This document shows, piece after piece, positions 4,547 to 11,782 of a DNA stretch of 14,599 nt. The translations under genes were made by a program, and so were the position numbers. The notes beneath the pieces were generated by a model, which searched no databases, was not told where the DNA came from, and saw only the letters and a program-made list of their open reading frames with translations. This stretch comes from Oxalobacteraceae bacterium. GTDB taxonomy: Bacteria; Pseudomonadota; Gammaproteobacteria; Burkholderiales; Burkholderiaceae_D. The DNA lies in NCBI GenBank assembly GCA_027485535.1, contig JAIXQV010000129.1, positions 1 to 14,599 of the forward strand, given 5' to 3'. The stretch's first letter is position 1, and every line of letters starts with the position of its first letter.

Positions 4547-6161
4547 TTCACCCTCCCCAGGTACGGATGCCGATCTGGTTGAGCCGAAACCCAGAGCGAC
4601 AGACGGCGCAGCGTCAGAAGAGCGTTCGGCGGACAACAAAAACCAACGACGTGGTGTGCGCGGTCCTCGCGCGATGCGACGGTCGCGCACCCAAGACCGT
4701 AGCCCCGAGGCCGCCGTTGAAGCTAGCCCAAGTCAACCACCGCGTGAGCCGCGTCGCAGCAAGCCGCAAGGAAAACGGGGGCCGCAAGGACAACAAGGTC
4801 AACAAGGCCAGCGAGAGCACCAAGGCCAGCGAGAGCACCAAGGTCAGCGAGAGCACCAAGGTCAGAGAGAGCACCAAGGTCAGAGAGAGCACCAAGGCCA
4901 GCATGCCCGCACTGGCCAGCATGGACAGCAAGACCGTCAACATCAAGGTCGTCACAAGTCATCGCAGTCTGGCCCGAGGCCGCCCCAGCGTGGCAGGGTG
5001 ATGGGTGACCCGGATGCTGCGTTCAGTTTTGTAACCTCAGAAACCTTTGACCAAATTGCAGCAGCCGACGATGCTGCGCAGCGTGCACAACAAAGCAAGC
5101 TGGTACGGCGCGATCTGACGGCCGATGATGATGCGCCAAAATTACACAAAGTATTGGCCGAGGCTGGTTTGGGCTCGCGCCGCGATATGGAAGAGTTGAT
5201 CATCGCTGGCCGCGTTTCTGTGAATGGCGAGCCTGCCCATATCGGGCAGCGCATTCTGCCTACCGATCAAGTACGTATCAACGGCAAGCCAGTACAACGA
5301 AAGATCAGCACCAAGCCGCCTCGCGTGCTGATTTATCACAAGCCGGCGGGTGAGATTGTCAGCACCAGCGACCCCGAGGGTCGCGCAAGCGTGTTTGATC
5401 GTCTGCCGTCCATCAAGATCGGAAAATGGCTTGCAGTAGGCCGACTCGATTTCAATACCGAGGGTTTATTGCTGTTCACGACCTCGGGCGATCTTGCCAA
5501 CAAGTTGATGCATCCGCGCTATGGCATTGAGCGTGAATATGCGGTGCGTACTCTTGGCGAGTTGGAAGAAGGTATGCGCCAGAAGTTACTCTCGGGTGTT
5601 GAACTCGATGATGGTCTCGCCAGCTTTAACAGGGTCGCCGACGGTGGTGGTGAGGGTGTCAACAAGTGGTATCGAGTCACGATTTCTGAAGGTCGTAACC
5701 GCGAGGTACGCCGTATGTTCGAGGCGATTGGATTGACCGTATCGCGCCTGATTCGTACGCGCTACGGTGCGATGAGTCTTCCGAGCAGCTTGAAGCGAGG
5801 CCGTTGGGAAGAGCTTGATGAGCATGCTGTGCGCGGCTTGATGGCCGCCAATGGTTTGGAGCGCGGCAAGCCAGTACAAAAAGGCAAGGGCAGGCCTCAC
5901 GGCCCACGCGATGGCAATGTGGCTCACGGCCCACGCGACGGCAATGTCGCACACGGCAATACGGGTTTCGGCAACAAGCGTCCGCAAAAACCACGTCAAC
6001 CTGACCCATTACAAACTGCGCTCGGCTTCCCTACCACCGGGCAAGCTGGCCGAGGGCAGCGCCGAGGCAACGGCAATCCCAATGGCAATGCATCCGGCCA
6101 ATGGGGCGCAGACCGTTTTGGGGTGGGCTCCGGCATGGGGCAGCGCCGCCGCCGCGGCTGA
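4524..6161 (+). CDS. rluB: 23S rRNA pseudouridine synthase B with long low-complexity tails
   Basis: Acts in the cytosol on 23S rRNA, where RluB isomerises U2605 (E. coli numbering). The product is 545 residues, against about 290 in E. coli. Residues 1-205 are a polar, basic, Gln/Arg-rich extension containing tandem repeats. The S4 RNA-binding domain starts at residue 206 (KLHKVLAEAGLGSRRDMEEL). The catalytic motif GRLDFNTEGLLLFT has its nucleophile at Asp309, and the later EGRNREVRRMFEAIGLTVSRL block is intact. From about residue 446 a Gly/Arg/Asn/Pro-rich tail runs to the end. I chose ATG 4524 (23-base overlap with scpB); an in-frame ATG at 4494 would add ten residues. Only a weak GGAA precedes 4524. 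Tail function is unknown; RNA or ribosome contact is a guess from the charge. Confidence 0.93.
   Translation: MTAQVPPDSPSPGTDADLVEPKPRATDGAASEERSADNKNQRRGVRGPRAMRRSRTQDRSPEAAVEASPSQPPREPRRSKPQGKRGPQGQQGQQGQREHQGQREHQGQREHQGQREHQGQREHQGQHARTGQHGQQDRQHQGRHKSSQSGPRPPQRGRVMGDPDAAFSFVTSETFDQIAAADDAAQRAQQSKLVRRDLTADDDAPKLHKVLAEAGLGSRRDMEELIIAGRVSVNGEPAHIGQRILPTDQVRINGKPVQRKISTKPPRVLIYHKPAGEIVSTSDPEGRASVFDRLPSIKIGKWLAVGRLDFNTEGLLLFTTSGDLANKLMHPRYGIEREYAVRTLGELEEGMRQKLLSGVELDDGLASFNRVADGGGEGVNKWYRVTISEGRNREVRRMFEAIGLTVSRLIRTRYGAMSLPSSLKRGRWEELDEHAVRGLMAANGLERGKPVQKGKGRPHGPRDGNVAHGPRDGNVAHGNTGFGNKRPQKPRQPDPLQTALGFPTTGQAGRGQRRGNGNPNGNASGQWGADRFGVGSGMGQRRRRG
4785..4892 (+). repeat. In-frame tandem repeat in rluB: two 9-base units then five 18-base units
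   Basis: Two 9-base units (CAAGGACAA, CAAGGTCAA) are followed by five 18-base units at 4803, 4821, 4839, 4857 and 4875, consensus CAAGGYCAGMGAGAGCAC. They encode QGQ then five QGQREH repeats (residues 88-123). A decayed sixth copy (CAAGGCCAGCATGCC) follows at 4893. Copies differ at only two positions, suggesting recent expansion. Unit length is a multiple of three, so copy change keeps the frame. Confidence 0.97.
5898..5951 (+). repeat. 27-base tandem duplication in the 3' end of rluB
   Basis: Two adjacent 27-base copies (5898-5924 and 5925-5951) differ at four or fewer positions and encode HGPRDGNVA twice (residues 459-476). A third partial copy begins at 5952 (CACGGCAAT). The differences are mostly at third codon positions, so the peptide is preserved. 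Confidence 0.92.
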
Positions 6162-6190
6162 AATTCCATTTTTGACAAGCGCTTTTTGCG

Positions 6191-6219
6191 TTGCAGCGCG
6201 CTGGTGGTTCGAATATAAT
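6191..6219 (+). promoter_or_regulatory. Sigma-70 promoter of the rimP-nusA-infB operon
   Basis: A perfect TATAAT (6214-6219) lies 17 bases after TTGCAG (6191-6196), which matches the -35 consensus at three positions. The predicted start near 6226 gives a leader of about 183 bases before rimP. It begins 30 bases after the rluB stop, so the operon can be transcribed separately from scpB-rluB. Confidence 0.6.
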
Positions 6220-6235
6220 CAGGGACTTACTTGAA

Positions 6236-6253
6236 CCGGAGCCCGCGCTCCGG
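6236..6253 (+). promoter_or_regulatory. First hairpin of the rimP leader
   Basis: CCGGAGC and GCTCCGG form a perfect seven-pair stem around a CCGC loop, ten bases after the predicted transcription start. A T-rich but interrupted stretch (TCATTTCTT) follows, too weak for a convincing terminator. It may stabilise the 5' end or take part in alternative folding. Confidence 0.5.
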
Positions 6254-6297
6254 TCATTTCTTCCCGGCTCGCATTGCGAATACTTGGGTCGAAACAC

Positions 6298-6328
6298 AAA
6301 AAGATGGGCTGTTGCCCATTTTTTTTTT
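6298..6328 (+). terminator. Terminator-like hairpin in the rimP leader (attenuator candidate)
   Basis: ATGGGC (6304-6309), loop TGTT, GCCCAT (6314-6319), extended by a G-T pair and five A-T pairs (A6298-6302 with T6321-6325). The run of ten T (6319-6328) gives a full intrinsic-terminator signature. It lies about 72 bases after the predicted start and 80 bases before rimP, inside the operon leader. This fits premature termination that can be relieved, plausibly sensitive to NusA encoded downstream. The regulation itself is inference. Confidence 0.75.
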
Positions 6329-6408
6329 GACGAATCGATCAGCATCATCGATCAAAAATTTTCGCGGGCTTTGGGCACGTCGTTGGCCCGCTGTGCAGGG
6401 AGTGGAGT

Positions 6409-6885
6409 GTGTTGCTTTACCCGCTGGTCGAGAAGACCGTCACCGGATTGGGCTACGAGCTAGTCGATATGGAGCAGGCTGCGCGCGGACTGCTGCGCGT
6501 GTTCATCGACACCTTGCCGGATCAGGCTCGGCCGGTCACTGTCGAGGATTGTGAGACGGTCACGCACCAGTTACTGCATGTATTGACGGTTGAGAACGTG
6601 AACTACGAGCGTCTCGAGGTGTCTTCGCCGGGACTGGATCGGCCTTTGAAGAAGCTGACGGATTACGCGCGTTTCGCAGGTCAGGAGGCGGTGGTGAAGT
6701 TGCGGATGGCAATGCCAGGGGCAGCCAACCGCAAATCGTTTCAAGGTGTCTTACATGCGCCCGAGGGCGAGACCTTGAAACTCGAGTTTGAAGGAACAGA
6801 AGGGCCGGCGATGTTGGAGTTTTCGCTGGCAGAAGTGGACAAGGCACGCTTGGTGCCGCATGTGGATTTCAGGAGCCGTAAATGA
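6409..6885 (+). CDS. rimP: Ribosome maturation factor RimP
   Basis: Cytosolic assembly factor for the 30S subunit. The 158-residue protein matches the family length (about 150) and pattern: PLVEKTVTGLGYELVDME at the N-terminus, LRVFID, the VSSPGLDRPL motif (residues 71-80), and a C-terminal SH3-like half with VVKLRM and GVLHAPEGETLKLEFEG. I chose the GTG at 6409 because AGGGAG (6397-6402) lies six bases upstream; the next codon, TTG 6412, is an alternative. A GCGGGC/GCCCGC inverted repeat (6364-6391) ends just before the Shine-Dalgarno. Its TGA overlaps the nusA ATG by four bases, implying coupling. It is first in the rimP-nusA-infB-rbfA-truB operon. Confidence 0.95.
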   Translation: MLLYPLVEKTVTGLGYELVDMEQAARGLLRVFIDTLPDQARPVTVEDCETVTHQLLHVLTVENVNYERLEVSSPGLDRPLKKLTDYARFAGQEAVVKLRMAMPGAANRKSFQGVLHAPEGETLKLEFEGTEGPAMLEFSLAEVDKARLVPHVDFRSRK

Positions 6886-8441
6886 GTCGCGAAATTTTGT
6901 TGCTGGTCGATGCACTCGCGCGTGAGAAAAACGTCGACAAGGAAGTCGTGTTTGGTGCGCTGGAACAGGCATTGGCACAGGCTACGCGCAAACGCTACGA
7001 GGGCGAGGTCGATATTCGCGTTGCCGTTGATCGCGACACTGGCGAGTTCGAGTCTTTCCGTCGCTGGCATGTGGTGCCAGACGAGGCAGGCCTGCAGCTG
7101 CCTGACCAAGAGATTTTGTTATTCGAAGCAAAAGAGCAGATCGACGACATCGAGGTCGACGACTACATTGAGGAGCCGATCGAGTCGGTCGAGTTTGGTC
7201 GTCGCTTTGCGCAGGATACCAAACAGGTGGTGCTGCAGCGTATTCGTGATGCCGAGCGCGAGCAAATCCTGGCTGATTTTTTGGCGCGTGGTGATGCGCT
7301 GGTGACAGGCTCCATCAAGCGTATGGAGCGTGGTGATGCAATCGTCGAGTCCGGCAAAATTGAGGCACGCTTGCCGCGTGATCAGATGATCCCGAAAGAA
7401 AACCTGCGTATCGGTGATCGTGTGCGTGCCTACATCTTGCGCATCGACCGCAACGCACGCGGGCCGCAAGTCATTCTGTCGCGCACCGCTCCCGAGTTCA
7501 TCATGAAGCTGTTCGAGCTTGAGGTACCTGAGATCGAGCAAGGACTGCTGCAAATCAAATCAGCTGCGCGTGACTCGGGCGTACGCGCCAAGATCGCGGT
7601 GTATACCGAAGACAAGCGTATTGATCCGATTGGCACCTGCGTAGGTATGCGTGGTTCGCGTGTACAGAGCGTAACCGGTGAGTTGGGTGGCGAGCGCGTC
7701 GATATCGTGCTGTGGTCGGATGACCCAGCGCAATTTGTGATTGGTGCATTGGCACCGGCGAATGTCTCTTCGATCGTGGTGGATGAAGAGAAACATGCGA
7801 TGGATGTGGTGGTCGATGAAGAAAACCTGGCTATCGCGATTGGTCGCGGTGGTCAAAATGTGCGTCTGGCCAGTGAGCTGACCGGCTGGCAAATCAACAT
7901 CATGACCGCAGAGGAATCAGCTGACAAAGTTGCTTCTGAAACCGCTGTCATCCGCGGCTTGTTCATGGACAAGTTGGACGTCGACGAAGAAGTTGCCGAC
8001 ATCCTCGCGCAAGAGGGCTTCTCGACCTTGGAAGAAATCGCTTACGTACCGATCCAGGAAATGCTCGAGATTGAAGCGTTCGACGAAGACACTGTCAACG
8101 AGTTACGCACCCGCGCACGTGACGCGCTGGTGACCGAAGCGATTGCCTCCGAAGAAGGACTTGAGGGCATGGAAGATGCGCTGGTCAATCTCGAGGGCAT
8201 GGATCGCGTCACGGCGGGCAAGCTCGGTTTGGCCGGTGTGAAAACCATCGAACAGTTTTCCAATTTGGCGTACGACGAATTCGGTGCAATTCTTGCACTG
8301 CCAACCGATCGTGCCCGCGAATTGATTGAAGGTGAGTTCAAGGATGTCACCGACGAAGAGATGCGGCTGATCGATGCGAAATATGACGATCGTGCAAAAG
8401 CGTTGCAGGCGCATGTATGGGGACTTGCCGAGAGCAAGTAA
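6882..8441 (+). CDS. nusA: Transcription termination/antitermination factor NusA
   Basis: RNA-polymerase-binding elongation factor acting in pausing, termination and rRNA antitermination. The 519-residue product has all family domains: N-terminal polymerase-binding domain (about 1-130), S1 domain (about 135-200, including GSIKRMERGDAIVE and ENLRIGDRVRAYIL), two KH domains with GMRG near residue 255 and GRGG near 321, and two acidic C-terminal repeats (about 365-495). It is slightly longer than E. coli NusA (495) because of a short tail ending WGLAESK. ATG 6882 has AGGAG at 6871-6875, six bases away, inside the end of rimP. In enterobacteria NusA feeds back on its own operon; the leader terminator at 6298-6328 is a possible target here. 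Confidence 0.97.
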   Translation: MSREILLLVDALAREKNVDKEVVFGALEQALAQATRKRYEGEVDIRVAVDRDTGEFESFRRWHVVPDEAGLQLPDQEILLFEAKEQIDDIEVDDYIEEPIESVEFGRRFAQDTKQVVLQRIRDAEREQILADFLARGDALVTGSIKRMERGDAIVESGKIEARLPRDQMIPKENLRIGDRVRAYILRIDRNARGPQVILSRTAPEFIMKLFELEVPEIEQGLLQIKSAARDSGVRAKIAVYTEDKRIDPIGTCVGMRGSRVQSVTGELGGERVDIVLWSDDPAQFVIGALAPANVSSIVVDEEKHAMDVVVDEENLAIAIGRGGQNVRLASELTGWQINIMTAEESADKVASETAVIRGLFMDKLDVDEEVADILAQEGFSTLEEIAYVPIQEMLEIEAFDEDTVNELRTRARDALVTEAIASEEGLEGMEDALVNLEGMDRVTAGKLGLAGVKTIEQFSNLAYDEFGAILALPTDRARELIEGEFKDVTDEEMRLIDAKYDDRAKALQAHVWGLAESK

Positions 8442-8487
8442 GCAGACCGTAGCCCCCCGGATAAGCGTCACAAGAAAAGAGGATTGA

Positions 8488-11193
8488 ATGGCGAGTAACA
8501 ACGTAGCCCAGTTTGCCACCGAGCTGAAAATGCCAGCAGATTTGCTGCTCAAGCAGCTGCGCGATGCTGGTGTCGAAAAGCAATCGACCGAGGATGCATT
8601 GTCTAAAGAAGATAAGGACAAGCTGCTCGGTCATTTGCGCAAGGTCCATGGCGCCACCGGTGACGGCGAGAAGAAGAAGATTACGCTGACGCGCAAAGAG
8701 ACCACAGAAATCAAACAGGCCGACTCCAGCGGCAAGTCGCGCACGATTCAAGTTGAGGTTCGCAAGAAGCGCACGTTCGTCAAGCGCGATGAGGTCGCGC
8801 CAGCGGCGCCACCTGCACCGGTGATCGATGAAGCCGAGCAGGAACACCGTAGTGAAGAGTCACGCCGCCAATCCGAGCTGATCGCGCGTCAGGAAGCCGA
8901 GCTGCGCGAGAAACAGCAGCAACTTGAGCGTCTGGAGGCTGAGCGAATCGCCGCACAGGCGAGCGAGGCCGAACAGCGTCAGGAAGCCGTCGCTGCGGGC
9001 GAAGAGGCAAAGGCCGAACTGGCCCAGCGCGAGAAAGAGGCATCAGACAGAGTCGCCGCCGCAGAGGAAGCACGTAAAGCGGTTGCCGATGAAGTAGCGC
9101 AGATCAAAGCGATGATGTCGCAGCCGCGCAAGGTCATCAAAGCACCAGAACCGCCGCCAGCAGCAGCGCGTGCTGAAGGTACGCTACGTCGCCCTGCTAC
9201 TACGCCGGCCAAACCAGGTGAGAAGCCTGCCGACAAGAAGCCTGGTGAAAAGAAATCGATCAAGTCGGCCAATGTATCTTCGACCTGGCAAGACGAGAAA
9301 AAGCGTACCGGTGGCCTGAAAACGCGTGGCTCACCAACAGGTGGCCGAGATGGCTGGCGCGCCGGTCCGCGTGGTCGTCGCCAATCGCAGCAAGATGATC
9401 GCGAATCGAATTTCCAGCAGCCGACTGAGGCCATCGTTCGCGAAGTACATGTGCCGGAAACCATTACCGTTGCTGAACTCGCGCACAAAATGGCAGTCAA
9501 GGCGGCCGAGGTTATCAAGCAGCTGATGAAGCTTGGTCAGATGGTCACCATCAACCAGGTACTTGATCAAGAGACCGCGATGATCGTGGTTGAAGAAATG
9601 GGCCACGTTGCGCATGCAGCCAAGCTGGATGATCCGGAAGCGCTGCTGGATGTCGGAGCTGTGACGGTTGATGCCGAGTTGCTGCCACGCGCGCCAGTGG
9701 TTACGGTGATGGGTCACGTCGATCATGGCAAGACCTCGCTGCTCGACTACATTCGTCGCGCTAAAGTGGCTGCAGGCGAAGCGGGTGGGATTACCCAGCA
9801 CATTGGTGCTTACCATGTCGAGACACCACGCGGCATGATTACCTTCCTCGATACGCCGGGTCACGAAGCGTTTACCGCCATGCGTGCACGCGGCGCGAAA
9901 GCAACCGATATCGTCATTCTGGTGGTTGCTGCCGACGACGGTGTGATGCCTCAGACCAAAGAGGCGATTGCACACGCACGTGCAGCAGGCGTGCCATTGG
10001 TGGTGGCGATCAACAAGATCGACAAGCCAGGCGCCAACGCAGAGCGTGTGACGCAAGAGTTGATTACCGAGCAGGTGGTGCCAGAAGCCTATGGTGGAGA
10101 TTCACCTTTCATTCCGGTATCCGCCAAGACGGGCGAAGGTATTGACACCTTGCTTGAAAACGTCTTGCTGCAAGCTGAGGTGCTGGAGTTGACGGCGCCG
10201 GTTGAGGCGCCTGCCAAGGGGCTTGTTATTGAAGCCAAGCTCGACAAAGGTCGTGGTCCGGTGGCGACCATCATGGTTCAGAGCGGCACGCTAAAGCGCG
10301 GCGATATCATCCTTGCGGGTTCGTCTTATGGCCGTGTGCGTGCCATGTTGGATGAGAACGGTAAGCCGATCAATGAAGCTGGCCCATCCATTCCAGTTGA
10401 GATTCAAGGTTTGACCGAAGTCCCAGCCGCTGGTGAAGAGGCAATGGTGTTGGCGGATGAGCGCAAGGCACGTGAGATTGCGCTGTTCAGGCAGGGTAAG
10501 TACCGCGACGTCAAACTGGCCAAGCAGCAGGCTGCGAAACTCGAGAATATGTTCGAGCAGATGGTCGAGGGTGAAGTCAAGAATCTGGCGCTGATTATCA
10601 AAGCCGATGTGCAGGGTTCGCAAGAAGCACTGGTCGCTTCATTGCAAAAACTTTCGACGACCGAGGTGCGAGTACAAGTGGTGCATGCTGCAGTGGGTGG
10701 TATCAGTGAATCCGATGTCAACCTCGCGTTAGCCTCCAAAGCTGTCATCATCGGCTTCAATGTGCGTGCAGATGCTTCAGCGCGTAAGCTGGCCGAAACC
10801 TCAGGTATTGATATCCGCTACTACAACATCATTTACGACGTGATCGACGAGATCAAGGCGGCGATGGGTGGCATGCTGACACCAGAGAAGCGCGAACTGG
10901 CGCTTGGCTTGGTCGAGATTCGTCAGGTATTCCATGTCAGCAAAGTGGGTGCGATCGCAGGTTGCTATGTGCTGGATGGCATGGTGAAGCGAGGCTCACA
11001 TGTTCGACTGCTGCGTGACAACGTCGTGATCTGGACCGGTGAACTCGACTCGCTCAAGCGCTTCAAAGATGACGTCAAAGAGGTGAAGTCAGGCTTCGAG
11101 TGCGGTTTGTCGCTGAAGAACTTTAATGACATCAAAGAAGGCGATCAGCTCGAGGTCTTTGAGGTCCAGGAAGTCGCTCGTACCCTGCAGTAA
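8488..11193 (+). CDS. infB: Translation initiation factor IF-2
   Basis: GTPase that brings fMet-tRNA to the 30S subunit and promotes subunit joining. The 901-residue protein shows an IF2_N domain (1-55), an IF2-associated segment (about 62-102), a long charged Glu/Gln/Ala coiled-coil linker (about 110-215), a basic Pro-rich stretch and a second IF2_N-type domain (about 310-375). The G domain follows: G1 GHVDHGKT at 409-416, G2 GGITQHIG, G3 DTPGHE at 455, G4 NKID at 509-512, G5 SAKTG. The IF2 beta-barrel and C-terminal fMet-tRNA-binding domains complete it. ATG 8488 follows an AGAGGA Shine-Dalgarno ending five bases before it. The gene is 46 bases after nusA. Shorter isoforms from internal starts are known in enterobacteria; I found no clear site here. 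Confidence 0.97.
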   Translation: MASNNVAQFATELKMPADLLLKQLRDAGVEKQSTEDALSKEDKDKLLGHLRKVHGATGDGEKKKITLTRKETTEIKQADSSGKSRTIQVEVRKKRTFVKRDEVAPAAPPAPVIDEAEQEHRSEESRRQSELIARQEAELREKQQQLERLEAERIAAQASEAEQRQEAVAAGEEAKAELAQREKEASDRVAAAEEARKAVADEVAQIKAMMSQPRKVIKAPEPPPAAARAEGTLRRPATTPAKPGEKPADKKPGEKKSIKSANVSSTWQDEKKRTGGLKTRGSPTGGRDGWRAGPRGRRQSQQDDRESNFQQPTEAIVREVHVPETITVAELAHKMAVKAAEVIKQLMKLGQMVTINQVLDQETAMIVVEEMGHVAHAAKLDDPEALLDVGAVTVDAELLPRAPVVTVMGHVDHGKTSLLDYIRRAKVAAGEAGGITQHIGAYHVETPRGMITFLDTPGHEAFTAMRARGAKATDIVILVVAADDGVMPQTKEAIAHARAAGVPLVVAINKIDKPGANAERVTQELITEQVVPEAYGGDSPFIPVSAKTGEGIDTLLENVLLQAEVLELTAPVEAPAKGLVIEAKLDKGRGPVATIMVQSGTLKRGDIILAGSSYGRVRAMLDENGKPINEAGPSIPVEIQGLTEVPAAGEEAMVLADERKAREIALFRQGKYRDVKLAKQQAAKLENMFEQMVEGEVKNLALIIKADVQGSQEALVASLQKLSTTEVRVQVVHAAVGGISESDVNLALASKAVIIGFNVRADASARKLAETSGIDIRYYNIIYDVIDEIKAAMGGMLTPEKRELALGLVEIRQVFHVSKVGAIAGCYVLDGMVKRGSHVRLLRDNVVIWTGELDSLKRFKDDVKEVKSGFECGLSLKNFNDIKEGDQLEVFEVQEVARTLQ

Positions 11194-11204
11194 GCAACCA
11201 ATCG

Positions 11205-11224
11205 ACCCCGGCCTACGCCGGGGT
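11205..11224 (-). repeat. REP-type palindrome, left copy
   Basis: ACCCCGGC (11205-11212) and GCCGGGGT (11217-11224) make a perfect eight-pair stem. On the minus strand it reads CGTCA-CCCCGGC-GTAG-GCCGGGG-TC, with a GTAG loop. It starts 11 bases after the infB stop and is inverted relative to the right copy. It may also shield the infB mRNA end; there is no T-tract. Confidence 0.8.
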
Positions 11225-11259
11225 GACGATGGTGAGATTGTGCAGTACTCAAGCGTCGT

Positions 11260-11297
11260 GCGGCACACAGAGTGTCATGCGGCACTCAGAGCGTCAT
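11260..11297 (+). repeat. Two 19-base tandem units next to the right REP
   Basis: GCGGCACACAGAGTGTCAT (11260-11278) and GCGGCACTCAGAGCGTCAT (11279-11297) are adjacent and differ at two positions. Both end in GTCAT, and the second copy's GCGTCAT is also the beginning of the right REP. This suggests duplication at the REP boundary. Confidence 0.85.
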
Positions 11298-11318
11298 ACC
11301 GGTGTAGGCCGGTATCCA
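11291..11318 (+). repeat. REP-type palindrome, right copy
   Basis: GCGTCA then ATACCGGT, loop GTAG, GCCGGTAT (stem 11296-11303 with 11308-11315, one G-T pair), then CCA. It aligns with the reverse complement of the left copy: same GTCA lead, same GTAG loop, and paired stem changes. The pair resembles a BIME, two REPs in inverted orientation. Confidence 0.8.
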
Positions 11319-11373
11319 CAGTGCTTCGTTCCAGTGAGCCTCGCTCGGGCGTCCTTAATTTCTCTTAGCCTCA

Positions 11374-11760
11374 ATGGCCAAACACAGCAAATCTATCCCC
11401 GGCCGCAGCCAGCGGGTCGCCGACCAGATCCAGAAAGATGTGGCCGAGCTAATCGCCATGGAGGTAAAAGACCCGCGAGTCGGCATGGTGACGCTGACCG
11501 AGGTACAACTTACCCCCGACTACGCGCATGCGAAAATTTTCTTCACCACCCTGATCGATGATCCGGCAGCGGTAAAAAAAACCTTGGATGGTTTGCGTAA
11601 AGCTGCGGGTTTTCTTCGTGCGCAGCTTGGACGTCGTTTGCATATCCACACACTCCCGGAGCTGCACTTTGTGCATGACACAGCGCCGTCGCGTGGTGCG
11701 GCACTCTCCAAGCTGATCGACGAGGCGAATGCGAACCGCGCCAAAGACGCTGACGAATAA
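11374..11760 (+). CDS. rbfA: 30S ribosome-binding factor A
   Basis: Cold-shock-type assembly factor that binds the immature 30S subunit near 16S rRNA helix 1. The 128-residue product matches family length (E. coli 133) and the single KH-like domain: RSQRVADQIQKDVAELI, VKDPRVGMVTLTEVQLTPDY, AKIFFTTL, GFLRAQLGRRLHIHTLPELHFVHDT. An in-frame TAA lies 21 bases before ATG 11374, so this is the earliest possible ATG. No Shine-Dalgarno is present; the bases before the ATG are pyrimidine-rich. It is separated from infB by the 180-base REP-containing spacer, unusually wide for this operon, and sits 22 bases before truB. Confidence 0.95.
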   Translation: MAKHSKSIPGRSQRVADQIQKDVAELIAMEVKDPRVGMVTLTEVQLTPDYAHAKIFFTTLIDDPAAVKKTLDGLRKAAGFLRAQLGRRLHIHTLPELHFVHDTAPSRGAALSKLIDEANANRAKDADE

Positions 11761-11782
11761 CCCGTCCTCAATCAATTTTCTT

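Noticed and set aside
4803..4892. CRISPR-like regular repeats
   Set aside because: The units are directly abutting with no unique spacers, and they encode part of RluB.
4567..5001. Second plus-strand frame with repeated ESTKVSESTK-like peptide, and antisense frames rich in LVLSLTL
   Set aside because: These are alternative readings of the rluB 18-base repeat, whose length multiple of three keeps all frames open.
8442..8487. Possible regulatory element between nusA and infB
   Set aside because: The 46-base gap shows only the infB Shine-Dalgarno; no convincing hairpin or promoter is visible.
11729..11782. Upstream extension of truB into rbfA
   Set aside because: The extra 18 residues are the out-of-frame reading of rbfA and do not resemble TruB N-termini.
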